64,000 bases of DNA from Woeseiaceae bacterium (GTDB taxonomy: Bacteria; Pseudomonadota; Gammaproteobacteria; Steroidobacterales; Woeseiaceae), in assembly GCA_021773035.1 (NCBI GenBank), contig JAJFKU010000073.1, forward strand, positions 25,345 through 89,344. The letters run 5' to 3'. A program made the translations under genes and the position numbers. This document shows, piece by piece, positions 26,332 through 35,477 of this stretch. The first letter of the stretch is position 1, and each line of letters begins with the position of its first letter. Under the pieces are notes generated by a model that saw only the letters and a list, made by a program, of their open reading frames with translations, had not been told where the DNA came from and did no database searches.

Positions 26332-27419
26332 CCTGCGCCCTCAACGACGATATTGCCGAATTTCGAACTGTAGTCGCTGCGCTGCGCTGCCTGCGCGACC
26401 GCTATGTTGATCGCGGCCTGCCGATAGGCCCGGGCCGCCGCCGAATCGGGGTCCGCGACCACCGTTGGCACGCCGCTATCGCTATGCTCGCGGATGCAGG
26501 TCTGCAATGGCAGCTGTCCCAGCAGTGGAATATCGAAGTCGGCGACAATCCTGTCGGCACCGCCGGCGCCGAAAATGCTGTCCTCATGCCCGCAGGACGA
26601 GCATATATGCATGCTCATATTCTCAATGACGCCAAGAACCGGGATCGATACCTTACGAAACATGGCCAGACCCTTACGCGCATCCAGGGTGGCGATATTT
26701 TGCGGCGTCGTCACGATGACCGCGCCGGACACCGGTACCTTCTGCGATAAGGTGAGCTGGATGTCTCCGGTTCCCGGCGGCATGTCGACGATCAGATAAT
26801 CGAGATCCGACCAGCGGGTCTGGTGCATCAGCTGATTCAGTGCCGACGTCACCATCGGTCCCCGCCACACCATCGGCTGATCAGGGTCGACGAGAAAACC
26901 GATCGACATCACCTGCAGACCATGCCCGACCAGCGGCAACATGCTCTTGCCGTCTTCGCTGACCGGTTGTTCGCCGCTTATTCCGAGCATATGCGGCTGG
27001 CTGGGCCCATAGATATCCGCGTCCAGAACGCCGACAGCCGCACCTTCGGCCGCCAAAGCGAGCGCGATGTTGGCCGCAACGGTGGACTTACCGACGCCGC
27101 CCTTTCCCGACGCAATGGCGATGATGTTCTTGATGCCCGCAACGGGCTTGAGATTACCCTGCACGGCATGCGACCTGATCTTCGTTGTTATCTCAATATC
27201 GACGGTCGCCGCAGCGCTATGAGCCAGCAATTCAGCACCGATCTGCGCGCGAAGCGCCTCGAGTCCGCTCGCAAACGGAATTGCGAGTTCGATTGATGCG
27301 TTGGCCCGGCCGTCGACAATTGCCGATTCCAGAACTCGACCAACCTTGTGCAAAGGCTGACCAATCGCCTCTAACTCAATGGAATTGAGGAACTTATTCA
27401 CGTCCGTTTCTGTTGACAC
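26328..27419 (-). CDS. apbC: Iron-sulfur cluster carrier ApbC (Mrp)
   Basis: P-loop ATPase that carries 4Fe-4S clusters to target proteins. Domains: N-terminal MIP18/DUF59 (about 1-75), then NTPase with deviant Walker A IASGKGGVGKST and a C-x2-C metal pair in HICSSCGHED. I use a GTG at 27419 (363 residues, near E. coli 369); a GTG two codons earlier and an ATG at 27494 are alternatives, as the ribosome site is weak. apbC is commonly beside metG in enterobacteria; here the kinase-PilT module lies between them. Confidence 0.93.
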   Translation of the reverse strand: MSTETDVNKFLNSIELEAIGQPLHKVGRVLESAIVDGRANASIELAIPFASGLEALRAQIGAELLAHSAAATVDIEITTKIRSHAVQGNLKPVAGIKNIIAIASGKGGVGKSTVAANIALALAAEGAAVGVLDADIYGPSQPHMLGISGEQPVSEDGKSMLPLVGHGLQVMSIGFLVDPDQPMVWRGPMVTSALNQLMHQTRWSDLDYLIVDMPPGTGDIQLTLSQKVPVSGAVIVTTPQNIATLDARKGLAMFRKVSIPVLGVIENMSMHICSSCGHEDSIFGAGGADRIVADFDIPLLGQLPLQTCIREHSDSGVPTVVADPDSAAARAYRQAAINIAVAQAAQRSDYSSKFGNIVVEGAG

Positions 27420-27558
27420 CGTCACACTTCGCTGGCTGGCATTAGGTAAAATTCGCGTACGAATGACTGGCTTGCTGGAAATTCGCAAGCACATTGTAAC
27501 GGAGCCGGCTGGCCGCCGAAAGCCAGTATTGGCGGGCGATGTGCGGGGTCCGATGTGG

Positions 27559-27564
27559 CATAAT
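27559..27564 (+). promoter_or_regulatory. Extended -10 promoter of the kinase-PilT module
   Basis: TGGCATAAT fits an extended -10 box (TGn followed by CATAAT); no good -35 box is apparent. Transcription would start about 27570-27572, giving a leader of roughly 120 bases with the hairpins listed below. The same TGGCATAAT occurs before metG at 32332. Confidence 0.45.
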
Positions 27565-27572
27565 GCCGCGTT

Positions 27573-27638
27573 GGGGAATGGCGGAAACGACTCCCCGGTG
27601 GCTCGGAACCATCGGTCGAGCCGCCTTGCTTGGGCAAG
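27573..27638 (+). ncRNA. Three-hairpin 5' leader of the HEAT-kinase gene
   Basis: Three consecutive stems. (1) 27573-27596: GGGGA pairs with TCCCC and encloses CG-GAAA-CG, a GNRA tetraloop. (2) 27597-27625: nine pairs (one G-U) plus an inner ACC/GGT stem. (3) 27625-27638: CTTGC-TTGG-GCAAG. GGA triplets lie in the loops of stems 1 and 2 and again in the ribosome site AGAGGAATG, the pattern of CsrA/RsmA targets. I do not recognise a known riboswitch class. Confidence 0.4.
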
Positions 27639-27689
27639 AGCGAATTAGCGATTGGTATTACATAATACGAACAACAGAGGAATGACTGC

Positions 27690-30140
27690 GTGAGTTTTCT
27701 CGCATCATTTCGCTCTGACCAGATACTTGGACAGCTCATCGCAGAGCCGGATCCGGCGTCTCCGGCTGCACAGAAACTGGTCGGCAGGCTAAAAAGCGCC
27801 GGTAACAAAGCAGTGCCCAAGATCATCGATGCGCTCGCCCTGTCCGACAAGACCCACACCATGGTATTGGTCGACATCCTCGGCGCAATGATCAACGACA
27901 AGAATCTCCTCATGTACAAGGAAGGGCTGGCCGATGGCAACGAGCGAGTCGTGTCCGGAACAGCCTGGGCGCTTTCCAGCAGCACCAGCTACAACGCAAA
28001 CGGCCTGCTCGACTTCTTCGAGGATCCGGAAGTCTCGAAGGCGGCATTGATCGAAATTCTTCGCGTTCACAAGCAGGACCTGAGCGTCCACGAACTGCTG
28101 CGTCACGCCTACGAATGCGAGCCGAAGGAAAAGGCCGCAATCTTCAAGATTATTCAGGAGACCATCAAGCCGGAGATGATCCCCGATTTGATTGCGCGAA
28201 TGGGCGGCAAGGATCCTGTTATCAAGATTCACCTGATGCAGTTGCTTGCCAAATTCGACAGGGCGGAAATAACCAATGCCCTGGAGATGCAGCTCAAGGA
28301 CCCGAACAAGATGGTTCGGGGCGCTGCTCTTGCGGCACTGTCAACGCGCGAAAGCAGCAGCATCAGCATCGACAAGGTTGCCGATGCGCTAGTCGATCCG
28401 GACCTGGATGTGCAAAGCAAGGCTGTTGACGTTTTGATCAAGATCAATCATCCCGATACGGTTCGCTACCTGCTGCCGGCGCTGAAGGATGAGTCTGAGT
28501 ATTCCCGCCGTGCCGCCGTTGAGGTGCTCAACGAAGTAGGCAATGAAACATCGGTGCAGGACCTGCTGGGCGCGATTAAGGACGACGACTGGTGGGTGCG
28601 ATCACGCGCCGGCGATGCGCTTGCCGAGATTGGGGGGCCAAGAGTCGTCGACTCTGTTCTGAAACTGATCACCTCCGAGGACGAAGAAATTCGTCGTTCG
28701 GCAATCGAAATCCTGAATTCAACCAAGGACGAGCGCGCCGTTGCGGGCCTGATCCAGGCGACCGACGACACGGACTGGTGGGTCAGAGAGCGCGCAGTCG
28801 ATGCACTATCGAAAATCGGCAGCCCGAAAGCTCTGCCGAAACTCGAGTCCATGCTCGGCGACAACCCCAAAACGGATACGGTTGTCATTCGAGCACTGGG
28901 CAAGCTGGGTAACCATAAACACATTTCGAAGATTGTGCCCATGCTGCAAAGGCCCGAACGCGCGATCCAGATAGAAGCAATCAAAGCCCTGTCGCAGTTG
29001 GCCGACGAAACGCATGCCGAAACGATTCGCAGCGTGCTGAAGAAGATCAAGCAATCCGACGAACATACCATTATCAACGCTGCGGACACCGCTCTGAAGA
29101 GCCTTGATGACCGCTACTCGGAAACCGTCATCGAGGAAAATGTACGCGCGGAGAAGATCGGCGTGCACACCAAGACCCTGTTGCTCGACAATCAGGACCT
29201 CGAGAAACTACTCGGTGCACAGGCCGAGCAACAATCGGAAGCTGCTGCTGACGAAGCAGAGCCGGCGTCCGCTCCGGAAGCACCGACAGCGGCACCGGTA
29301 CTCGACATCACGCAACTGCAGCCCGGCGATGTTATCGATGGTCGATACAAATATATCGAAAAGATTGGTAAAGGCGCTTTCGGAACCGTACTGCTGATGG
29401 AAGACGAAGTTGTCGACGAACAACTGATTCTCAAGTTCCTGAACCCGAATGTCTCTTCGGACGAGGAGATGATGAAACGTTTCGTTCACGAGCTGCGGTA
29501 TTCGAGAAAAATAACGCACCGCAACGTAATTCGAATCTACGACTTCCTGCACCTGCAGGGCTGTTATGCCATTTCCATGGAGTACTTTCCGTCCCACACG
29601 CTGTCCGGAGAAATCCCCGACAGTAAGCCGATGCAACTTTCCAAGGCGTTGCGCTACTCGAAGGATATGGCAACCGGCATGACAATCGCGCATCAGGCGG
29701 GCGTTATTCATCGTGACCTGAAGCCGGCAAATATTCTGGTCAACAGCGATGGGTTGCTGAAGATTGTGGATTTTGGCGTCGCTGCCGCGGCCAGCAGTGG
29801 CGATACGCAGCTGACAAAAACCGGCTACGTTATCGGCTCGCCGAAATACATGGCACCGGAACAGATTCTCGGCAAGAAGGTCGATGAAACCGCAGACGTC
29901 TACAGCATCGGAGTCATCATGTACGAAATGGTGACCGGAATCCCTCCTTACAGTCGCGGCGACCACATGTCCGTCATGTATCAGCACGTGCAGGGCAAGG
30001 CCAAGCCCTGCCAGGAGATCAATCCGGACTTGCCCGACGACTACGCAAATCTTATTGTTAGGGCCATGTCAGTTGACAAAACCAAGCGTTTTCAATCAAT
30101 GGACGAGCTGACAGAAGCGCTAAACTCGATCAATCTCTGA
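27690..30140 (+). CDS. HEAT-repeat protein fused to a Ser/Thr kinase
   Basis: 816-residue cytosolic protein, GTG start with AGAGGA ribosome site. Residues 1-495 are tandem HEAT repeats; two nearly identical units contain DDDWWVRSRAGDALAEIG and TDWWVRERAVDALSKIG. After an Ala/Glu-rich linker (about 510-545) comes a complete Hanks-type kinase (about 550-816): Gly loop GKGAFGTV, VAIK-type Lys in LILKFLNP, alpha-C Glu in FVHELRY, HRDLKPANIL (near 673), DFG (near 693), MAPEQ. All catalytic residues are present and no membrane helix is seen. Genes for two PilT-type ATPases follow at 8 and 4 bases, so it may regulate pilus retraction; this is inference. Confidence 0.9.
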   Translation: MSFLASFRSDQILGQLIAEPDPASPAAQKLVGRLKSAGNKAVPKIIDALALSDKTHTMVLVDILGAMINDKNLLMYKEGLADGNERVVSGTAWALSSSTSYNANGLLDFFEDPEVSKAALIEILRVHKQDLSVHELLRHAYECEPKEKAAIFKIIQETIKPEMIPDLIARMGGKDPVIKIHLMQLLAKFDRAEITNALEMQLKDPNKMVRGAALAALSTRESSSISIDKVADALVDPDLDVQSKAVDVLIKINHPDTVRYLLPALKDESEYSRRAAVEVLNEVGNETSVQDLLGAIKDDDWWVRSRAGDALAEIGGPRVVDSVLKLITSEDEEIRRSAIEILNSTKDERAVAGLIQATDDTDWWVRERAVDALSKIGSPKALPKLESMLGDNPKTDTVVIRALGKLGNHKHISKIVPMLQRPERAIQIEAIKALSQLADETHAETIRSVLKKIKQSDEHTIINAADTALKSLDDRYSETVIEENVRAEKIGVHTKTLLLDNQDLEKLLGAQAEQQSEAAADEAEPASAPEAPTAAPVLDITQLQPGDVIDGRYKYIEKIGKGAFGTVLLMEDEVVDEQLILKFLNPNVSSDEEMMKRFVHELRYSRKITHRNVIRIYDFLHLQGCYAISMEYFPSHTLSGEIPDSKPMQLSKALRYSKDMATGMTIAHQAGVIHRDLKPANILVNSDGLLKIVDFGVAAAASSGDTQLTKTGYVIGSPKYMAPEQILGKKVDETADVYSIGVIMYEMVTGIPPYSRGDHMSVMYQHVQGKAKPCQEINPDLPDDYANLIVRAMSVDKTKRFQSMDELTEALNSINL

Positions 30141-30148
30141 GACACACG

Positions 30149-31252
30149 ATGGCACGAATAGACGCCTTTCTAAAGCTTGGCCTCGCACAGGGGTGTTCTG
30201 ACATCCATCTGGCCGTCGGCGTACCGCCCATGCTGCGCATGATGGGCGATCTGATGCCCATCAAGTTCCGTGAACTCTCCGATACCGAGCTCGAGTCTTA
30301 CATCCTCGAGATACTGAGTGCCAAACAGAAAGAGCGGCTGCAAAAGGGCCTGGACCTCGACTTTTCCTATGTAGCCGACGAAGGTGGCCGTTTTCGTGTC
30401 AACGTGTTTCGTAAGGCGACCGGCTACGGTGCCGTATTCCGGTTTATTCCGGGTGACGTACCCACCCTGGATCAACTGCACGTACCACCGATACTAAAAA
30501 AATTCTGCGACTACCATCAAGGCATGGTGCTGGTGACCGGATCGACCGGTACAGGTAAATCTACGACGCTCGCGGCAATGATCGATCACCTCAACTCAAC
30601 GCGCGCACTTAATATTATCAGTCTTGAAGACCCTATCGAGTTTGTGCACCCGAGTAAGCAGAGCCAGATTATCCAGCGAGAACTCGGCACCCACGTACAA
30701 AGTTTTGCCGACGGCGTTCGCGCTGCGATGCGCGAAGACCCGGACGTTATCCTGGTGGGCGAGCTTCGTGATGCGGAAACCATATCGATGGCGATGACCG
30801 CGGCAGAAACCGGCCACCTGGTACTCGGCACGCTGCACACTACCGGCGCGGTAAAAACGCTGGACCGAATCATTGACGCCTTGCCGGGCGAGCTTCGGGA
30901 GCAAACCAAGGGCTTCCTGGCGATGAGCCTCAAGGCAGTCGTTACGCAGGTGCTTGTCAAAACGCCGGACGGACGCGGGCGAAGAGCGATTCTGGAAATC
31001 CTGGTCAACAGTCGGGCTACCGCCAAACTGATTACGTCCGACCAGACGCACCAGATCCCCTCGCAGATGCAGACGGGCAAAGACCTCGGCATGCAGATGA
31101 TGGACCAGACCCTGATCGATGCGATCAATGCCAAGGAAATCGATCCCGACGATGCGATCCGCTTCGCCACCGACAAGTCAAAATTCAAGCGGTTCGTAAC
31201 AGACACCAGCCTGCTCCCGGTAATCGATATCGGCGACCAATCGAAGTTGTGA
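30149..31252 (+). CDS. pilT: PilT-type pilus retraction ATPase (first)
   Basis: Hexameric secretion ATPase that drives type IV pilus retraction. 367 residues. N-terminal PAS-like domain with CSDIHLAVGVPPMLRM, then RecA-type core: Walker A TGSTGTGKST, Asp box SLEDPIEFVH, Walker B LVGELRD, His box LGTLHTTGA. The acidic MREDPDVILVGE segment is of the PilT rather than PilU type. Compared with P. aeruginosa PilT (344) the C-terminus is longer by about 20 residues. Downstream of the HEAT-kinase gene with 8 bases between; the second PilT-like gene follows after 4 bases. No other pilus genes are in the window. Confidence 0.88.
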   Translation: MARIDAFLKLGLAQGCSDIHLAVGVPPMLRMMGDLMPIKFRELSDTELESYILEILSAKQKERLQKGLDLDFSYVADEGGRFRVNVFRKATGYGAVFRFIPGDVPTLDQLHVPPILKKFCDYHQGMVLVTGSTGTGKSTTLAAMIDHLNSTRALNIISLEDPIEFVHPSKQSQIIQRELGTHVQSFADGVRAAMREDPDVILVGELRDAETISMAMTAAETGHLVLGTLHTTGAVKTLDRIIDALPGELREQTKGFLAMSLKAVVTQVLVKTPDGRGRRAILEILVNSRATAKLITSDQTHQIPSQMQTGKDLGMQMMDQTLIDAINAKEIDPDDAIRFATDKSKFKRFVTDTSLLPVIDIGDQSKL

Positions 31253-31256
31253 GGCG

Positions 31257-32318
31257 ATGAGAAAAATCGATAAATACCTGCAGGCGGCGCTGGAGAAGAA
31301 TGCGTCCGATCTGCATTTTGTTTCCGGCGATCCGGTGCGCGCACGTGTGCATGGCACTCTGCAGGCCATTATGGACGAAAAACTCAGCATCGAAGTGGTG
31401 CAGGAAGCGATGAAGGAAATCATGGACGGCGCGACACAGCGGACATTCGCCGAAAATGATGCCGCCGATTTCGCCTGTGAAATCGAGAATGTCTCGCGAT
31501 TTCGCGTCAACGTCTTCCGACACCTGAACGGTATCGGCGCCGTCTTTCGCGCCATTCCGTCAAAAGCCATGTCCCTGGAAGAACTCGACATGCCCGACGT
31601 CGTGCGCACCATGTGTCGCCATACGCAGGGGATGATTCTCGTGACCGGCAAGACCGGCTCCGGAAAATCGACGACGCTGGCCGCAATGATCGATGAAATG
31701 AACCGTCGCATGAAGGGCCATATCGTGACGATCGAGGACCCGATCGAATTTGTACACGGCGCTAAAGGCTGCCTGATCAGTCAGCGCGAAATCGGCGTGC
31801 ACAGCCCGAGCTTTGCAGACGCACTTCATTCTGCCTTGCGTGAAGACCCCGACGTCATCCTGGTCGGTGAAATGCGCGACCTCGAGACGATTGGCATCGC
31901 GGTCACCGCAGCCGAAATGGGCATTCTTGTTATGGGTACTCTGCACACCAATGGTGCGGCACAGACTGTCGATCGCATCATCAACTCGTTTCCGGCGGAC
32001 AAGCAGAGCCATATACGCACGATGATATCGACGTCGTTGCGTGGCGTGGTCTCACAGCAGCTGCTACCGACGACGCATCGACCCGGTCGCGCGGCGGCGC
32101 TGGAAGTCATGATCAACACGCCAGCTATCGCAAACCTCATTCGTCAGGGCAAGCTCGATCAGCTCGAAACCGCCATTCAGAGCGGCGGTCGCATCGGCAT
32201 GAAGACGATGGACAATGCCCTGATGGAACTGGTCGACAAGGGCTGGGTATCGGGGCAAGAGGCCTATCAGCAGGCCAATAACAAGCACATGTTCGAGAAG
32301 CTCAAAGACATCGATTAA
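31257..32318 (+). CDS. PilT-type pilus retraction ATPase (second)
   Basis: 353-residue paralogue of the preceding protein. N-terminal NASDLHFVSGDPVRARVHG, Walker A TGKTGSGKST, Asp box TIEDPIEFVHG, Walker B LVGEMRD, His box MGTLHTNGA. It is closer to classical PilT in the LREDPDVILVGEMRDLETI block than the first copy, and lacks the diverged LRQAPDVIMIGE form of PilU. So the pair looks like two PilT-type motors, not pilT-pilU. metG starts 53 bases downstream from its own apparent promoter. Confidence 0.88.
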   Translation: MRKIDKYLQAALEKNASDLHFVSGDPVRARVHGTLQAIMDEKLSIEVVQEAMKEIMDGATQRTFAENDAADFACEIENVSRFRVNVFRHLNGIGAVFRAIPSKAMSLEELDMPDVVRTMCRHTQGMILVTGKTGSGKSTTLAAMIDEMNRRMKGHIVTIEDPIEFVHGAKGCLISQREIGVHSPSFADALHSALREDPDVILVGEMRDLETIGIAVTAAEMGILVMGTLHTNGAAQTVDRIINSFPADKQSHIRTMISTSLRGVVSQQLLPTTHRPGRAAALEVMINTPAIANLIRQGKLDQLETAIQSGGRIGMKTMDNALMELVDKGWVSGQEAYQQANNKHMFEKLKDID

Positions 32319-32334
32319 TAATCGCCCGACATGG

Positions 32335-32340
32335 CATAAT
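32335..32340 (+). promoter_or_regulatory. Probable metG -10 promoter element
   Basis: TGGCATAAT in the short gap before metG, an extended -10 like that before the kinase gene; no clear -35 box. It suggests that metG has its own promoter just after the pil ATPase stop. Confidence 0.35.
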
Positions 32341-32370
32341 CGCGCCAATCGACCAAGCGCACACGCCACC

Positions 32371-34386
32371 ATGTCTCAGAAACAACGAAAAATCCTAGTC
32401 TCGAGTGCACTGCCATACGCCAATGGTTCGATCCATATGGGGCATCTTGTCGAGTACCTGCAGACGGATATCTGGGTCCGCTTCCAGAAACTGCGTGGCC
32501 ATCGCTGTACCTACGTCTGTGCTTCAGATTCGCACGGTACGCCGATCATGCTGAAGGCCCGGGAGCTCGATATCAGCCCGGAGGCGCTGACCGAAAAAGT
32601 GTCTGAGGAATTTGTTAGGGATTTCAAAGACTTCGGCATAGAATTCGACAACTATCACACAACGCACTCCGAGGAAAACGAAGCGCTCGTTACAGAAATC
32701 TACACCAGGCTGCATGACGGTGGCGATATCTACACGCGCAATATCGAACAGTTCTACGACGAAAAGGAAGGCATGTTCTTGCCGGATCGCTTCGTGCGCG
32801 GCACCTGCCCGGTCTGTAAGAGCGAAGATCAGTACGGGGACTCGTGCGAGGTCTGTGGCGCGACCTACGGACCCGACGATCTGATCGACCCGATATCAGT
32901 TCTTTCCCGCACTGCGCCGGTGAAGCGCGAATCTGAACACTACTTCTTCAGACTCAGCCGCTACGAGCAACAACTTCGCACCTGGATGGACGACGCAGCA
33001 CTCGACAAAAACATGGTTGCAAAGCTGGACGAATGGTTTGCGACGGGCTTACAGGATTGGGACATTTCGCGTGATGCGCCCTACTTCGGCTTTCGTATCC
33101 CGGGGACAGAAGACAAGTATTTCTACGTGTGGCTGGATGCGCCGGTCGGTTATATGGCGAGCTTCAAGAACCTGTGCGATCGCGATAGCAGCCTGGATTT
33201 TGACGAATACTGGGATGCCAACAGCGATGCCGAGGTTTACCACTTCATCGGCAAGGACATCATGTATTTCCACACCCTGTTCTGGCCTGCAGTCCTGAAA
33301 GGCGCGGGTTACCGGCCACCAAGCAGCGTTTTCGCCCACGGCTTCCTGACGGTGAACGGACAAAAAATGTCGAAAACCCGTGGCACTTTCATCAATGCTC
33401 GCACGTATCTGGATCACCTGAATCCCAGCCACCTGCGCTACTACTATGCGGCGAAACTTGGCCCGACTATTGAGGACATCGATCTCAGCCTCGACGATTT
33501 CGTCGCGAGGGTGAACTCCGACCTCGTTGGCAAGCTGGTTAACATCGCCAGCCGCTGTGCCGGATTTGTCGCCAAACGCTTCGCCGGGCGCCTGGCAGAC
33601 GCCTTACCGGACCCCGATCTGTTCGCGGAGTTCACGGATTGTTCCGAAATCATTGCCGAACACTTCGAACGCCGCGAGTACTCGAAGGCGATGCGGATGA
33701 TCATGTCGCTGGCTGATAAGGCGAATCGTTACATTGACGAAAACAAACCCTGGGTCATGATCAAAGACGAAGCCAAAACGGCTGAGGTACAGCAAGTTTG
33801 TACGCAAGGCCTGAATATGTTTCGCAGCCTGATGATCTATTTGTCGCCGGTCATACCGGCGGTAGCCGAAGACGCATGCAGGTTTCTCGGCGAGGAGGAG
33901 TGGCGCTGGGACAATGCCACCTCACCGCTGCTGGGCACCGTAATCAAGAAGTTCAAACCACTGTTGACGCGAGTCGAACCGGAGCAGGTAAGCGCCATGG
34001 TCGAACAATCCAAAGAATCGCTGGCCGGCAAATCCAGTGTCGCACCCGCAGAGCACGATGACACGATCAGCATCGACGACTTCATGAAAGTCGATCTTCG
34101 TATCGCGCGGATCGAAAATGCGGAAGCCGTCGAGGGGGCCGACAAGTTGCTCGCGCTTACACTTGATACCGGCGACCGGACGCGTAGTGTATTCGCCGGC
34201 ATCAAGGCTGCGTACGACCCACAGACGCTGATTGGACGCCACGTGGTCGTGGCTGCCAATCTGGCCCCTCGAAAAATGCGTTTTGGCGTGTCTGAGGGCA
34301 TGGTTCTGGCGGCGGGTCCTGGCGGTGAGGATATATTCCTGCTGTCCCCTGATGATGGCGCAAAACCGGGCATGCGCGTGAAGTAA
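32371..34386 (+). CDS. metG: Methionyl-tRNA synthetase
   Basis: Class I synthetase for tRNA-Met. 671 residues (E. coli 677). HIGH-type motif YANGSIHMGHL near 17-27, the zinc knuckle with CPVCKSEDQYGDSCEVC (four Cys), KMSKT near 331 in GQKMSKTRGTF, and the C-terminal EMAP-like tRNA-binding domain from about 560 onward (DDFMKVDLRIARIENAE). The protein is the full dimeric form. rsxA starts 16 bases after the stop. Confidence 0.97.
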   Translation: MSQKQRKILVSSALPYANGSIHMGHLVEYLQTDIWVRFQKLRGHRCTYVCASDSHGTPIMLKARELDISPEALTEKVSEEFVRDFKDFGIEFDNYHTTHSEENEALVTEIYTRLHDGGDIYTRNIEQFYDEKEGMFLPDRFVRGTCPVCKSEDQYGDSCEVCGATYGPDDLIDPISVLSRTAPVKRESEHYFFRLSRYEQQLRTWMDDAALDKNMVAKLDEWFATGLQDWDISRDAPYFGFRIPGTEDKYFYVWLDAPVGYMASFKNLCDRDSSLDFDEYWDANSDAEVYHFIGKDIMYFHTLFWPAVLKGAGYRPPSSVFAHGFLTVNGQKMSKTRGTFINARTYLDHLNPSHLRYYYAAKLGPTIEDIDLSLDDFVARVNSDLVGKLVNIASRCAGFVAKRFAGRLADALPDPDLFAEFTDCSEIIAEHFERREYSKAMRMIMSLADKANRYIDENKPWVMIKDEAKTAEVQQVCTQGLNMFRSLMIYLSPVIPAVAEDACRFLGEEEWRWDNATSPLLGTVIKKFKPLLTRVEPEQVSAMVEQSKESLAGKSSVAPAEHDDTISIDDFMKVDLRIARIENAEAVEGADKLLALTLDTGDRTRSVFAGIKAAYDPQTLIGRHVVVAANLAPRKMRFGVSEGMVLAAGPGGEDIFLLSPDDGAKPGMRVK

Positions 34387-34402
34387 TCTCTACAATACAG
34401 GC

Positions 34403-34984
34403 ATGACAGAACTCATCGTCGTCCTCATCAGCACCGTCCTGGTCAACAATTTCGTGTTGGTCCGGTTTTTAGGGCTCTGCCCTTTTTTGGGTGTTTCGCG
34501 AAATCTCGAGGCCGCGACGGGAATGTCGCTGGCAACCGGCTTTGTTCTTACTCTTTCCTCGGCAAGTGCCTACCTGCTGCACCAATACGTCCTCGTGCCG
34601 CTGCAACTCGAATACCTGCGGACGATCAGCTTCATCCTGGTGATTGCTGCCAGCGTGCAGTTTACGGAAATCATGGTGCGTCGCCTCAGCCCGATGCTGG
34701 ACCAGGTGCTCGGTATCTATATTCCACTGATTGCGACGAATTGCGCAGTATTGGGTGTCGCGTTGCTCAACGTGCAAGAAGCCAAGGGATTTGTACAATC
34801 GCTGTTCTTCGGTTTCGGTGCGTCCGCTGGTTTCGCGCTCGTCCTGGTGTTGTTTGCCGCGATGCGCGAGCGACTCGAGGCCGCCGATGTACCGGTAGCC
34901 TTTCGCGGCACGGCAATCGCCCTGGTAACGGCAGGCATCATGTCGCTGGCGTTCATGGGTTTTTCCGGCATGGCCAGGCCCTGA
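34403..34984 (+). CDS. rsxA: Electron transport complex subunit RsxA
   Basis: Integral membrane subunit of the Rsx/Rnf ion-coupled ferredoxin-NAD oxidoreductase. 193 residues, six helices. The first helix contains NNFVLVRFLGLCPFLGVS (Cys of a cluster site at the dimer interface with RsxE) and the fourth LIATNCAVLG (Cys). Both are the conserved cysteines proposed to hold a buried iron site between RsxA and RsxE. In E. coli Rsx keeps SoxR reduced; here no soxR gene is visible. Confidence 0.95.
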   Translation: MTELIVVLISTVLVNNFVLVRFLGLCPFLGVSRNLEAATGMSLATGFVLTLSSASAYLLHQYVLVPLQLEYLRTISFILVIAASVQFTEIMVRRLSPMLDQVLGIYIPLIATNCAVLGVALLNVQEAKGFVQSLFFGFGASAGFALVLVLFAAMRERLEAADVPVAFRGTAIALVTAGIMSLAFMGFSGMARP

Positions 34985-34994
34985 ATGATCGCCA

Positions 34995-35477
34995 ATGCTG
35001 ATCGCCATCATGACAATCGCCGCCATCGCCCTGCTTGCAGGGCTTGGGCTCGGCTACGCATCGCGGCGGCTGCCGAGCAGCGGCACGGATCTGTCGGAAC
35101 GGGTCAATGAAATGTTGCCGCAGACACAATGTGCACAATGCGGCTACCCCGGTTGCCGACCGTATGCCGCAGCCGTGATCGACGGCTCAGCCGCAATCAA
35201 CCTGTGCCCACCGGGCGGCGAGGAAACGGTCCAACGCCTCGCAAAACTGCTGGGCAGAGAGGCGATTCCGCTTGTTTCGTCCTCTATACCCTCAGTTGCC
35301 GTTATCGACGAGTCACTGTGCATCGGCTGCACGCATTGTCGTAACGCCTGCCCCGTTGATGCCATTGTCGGCGCACATCAACTGATGCATACCATCATCG
35401 CAAGCGAGTGCACAGGCTGCGAACTGTGTGTCGCCCCCTGCCCGGTCGACTGCATCAGCATGAGGCCGCTCAAGTGA
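34995..35477 (+). CDS. rsxB: Electron transport complex subunit RsxB
   Basis: Iron-sulfur subunit of the Rsx/Rnf complex, anchored by one N-terminal helix (about 1-22). 160 residues. It contains the 4Fe-4S motif TQCAQCGYPGC (plus a later Cys), then two ferredoxin-type clusters CIGCTHCRNACPVD and CTGCELCVAPCPVD, so three clusters in all. E. coli RsxB is 192 residues, longer at the C-terminus. The 3' end overlaps the rsxC start. Confidence 0.95.
   Translation: MLIAIMTIAAIALLAGLGLGYASRRLPSSGTDLSERVNEMLPQTQCAQCGYPGCRPYAAAVIDGSAAINLCPPGGEETVQRLAKLLGREAIPLVSSSIPSVAVIDESLCIGCTHCRNACPVDAIVGAHQLMHTIIASECTGCELCVAPCPVDCISMRPLK

Noticed and set aside
27573..27638. c-di-GMP riboswitch before the kinase gene
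   Set aside because: The conserved GEMM sequence blocks are not present; only the GNRA loop is similar.
31257..32318. Calling the second ATPase PilU
   Set aside because: The acidic Walker B block is of the PilT form, not the PilU LRQAPDVIMIGE type.
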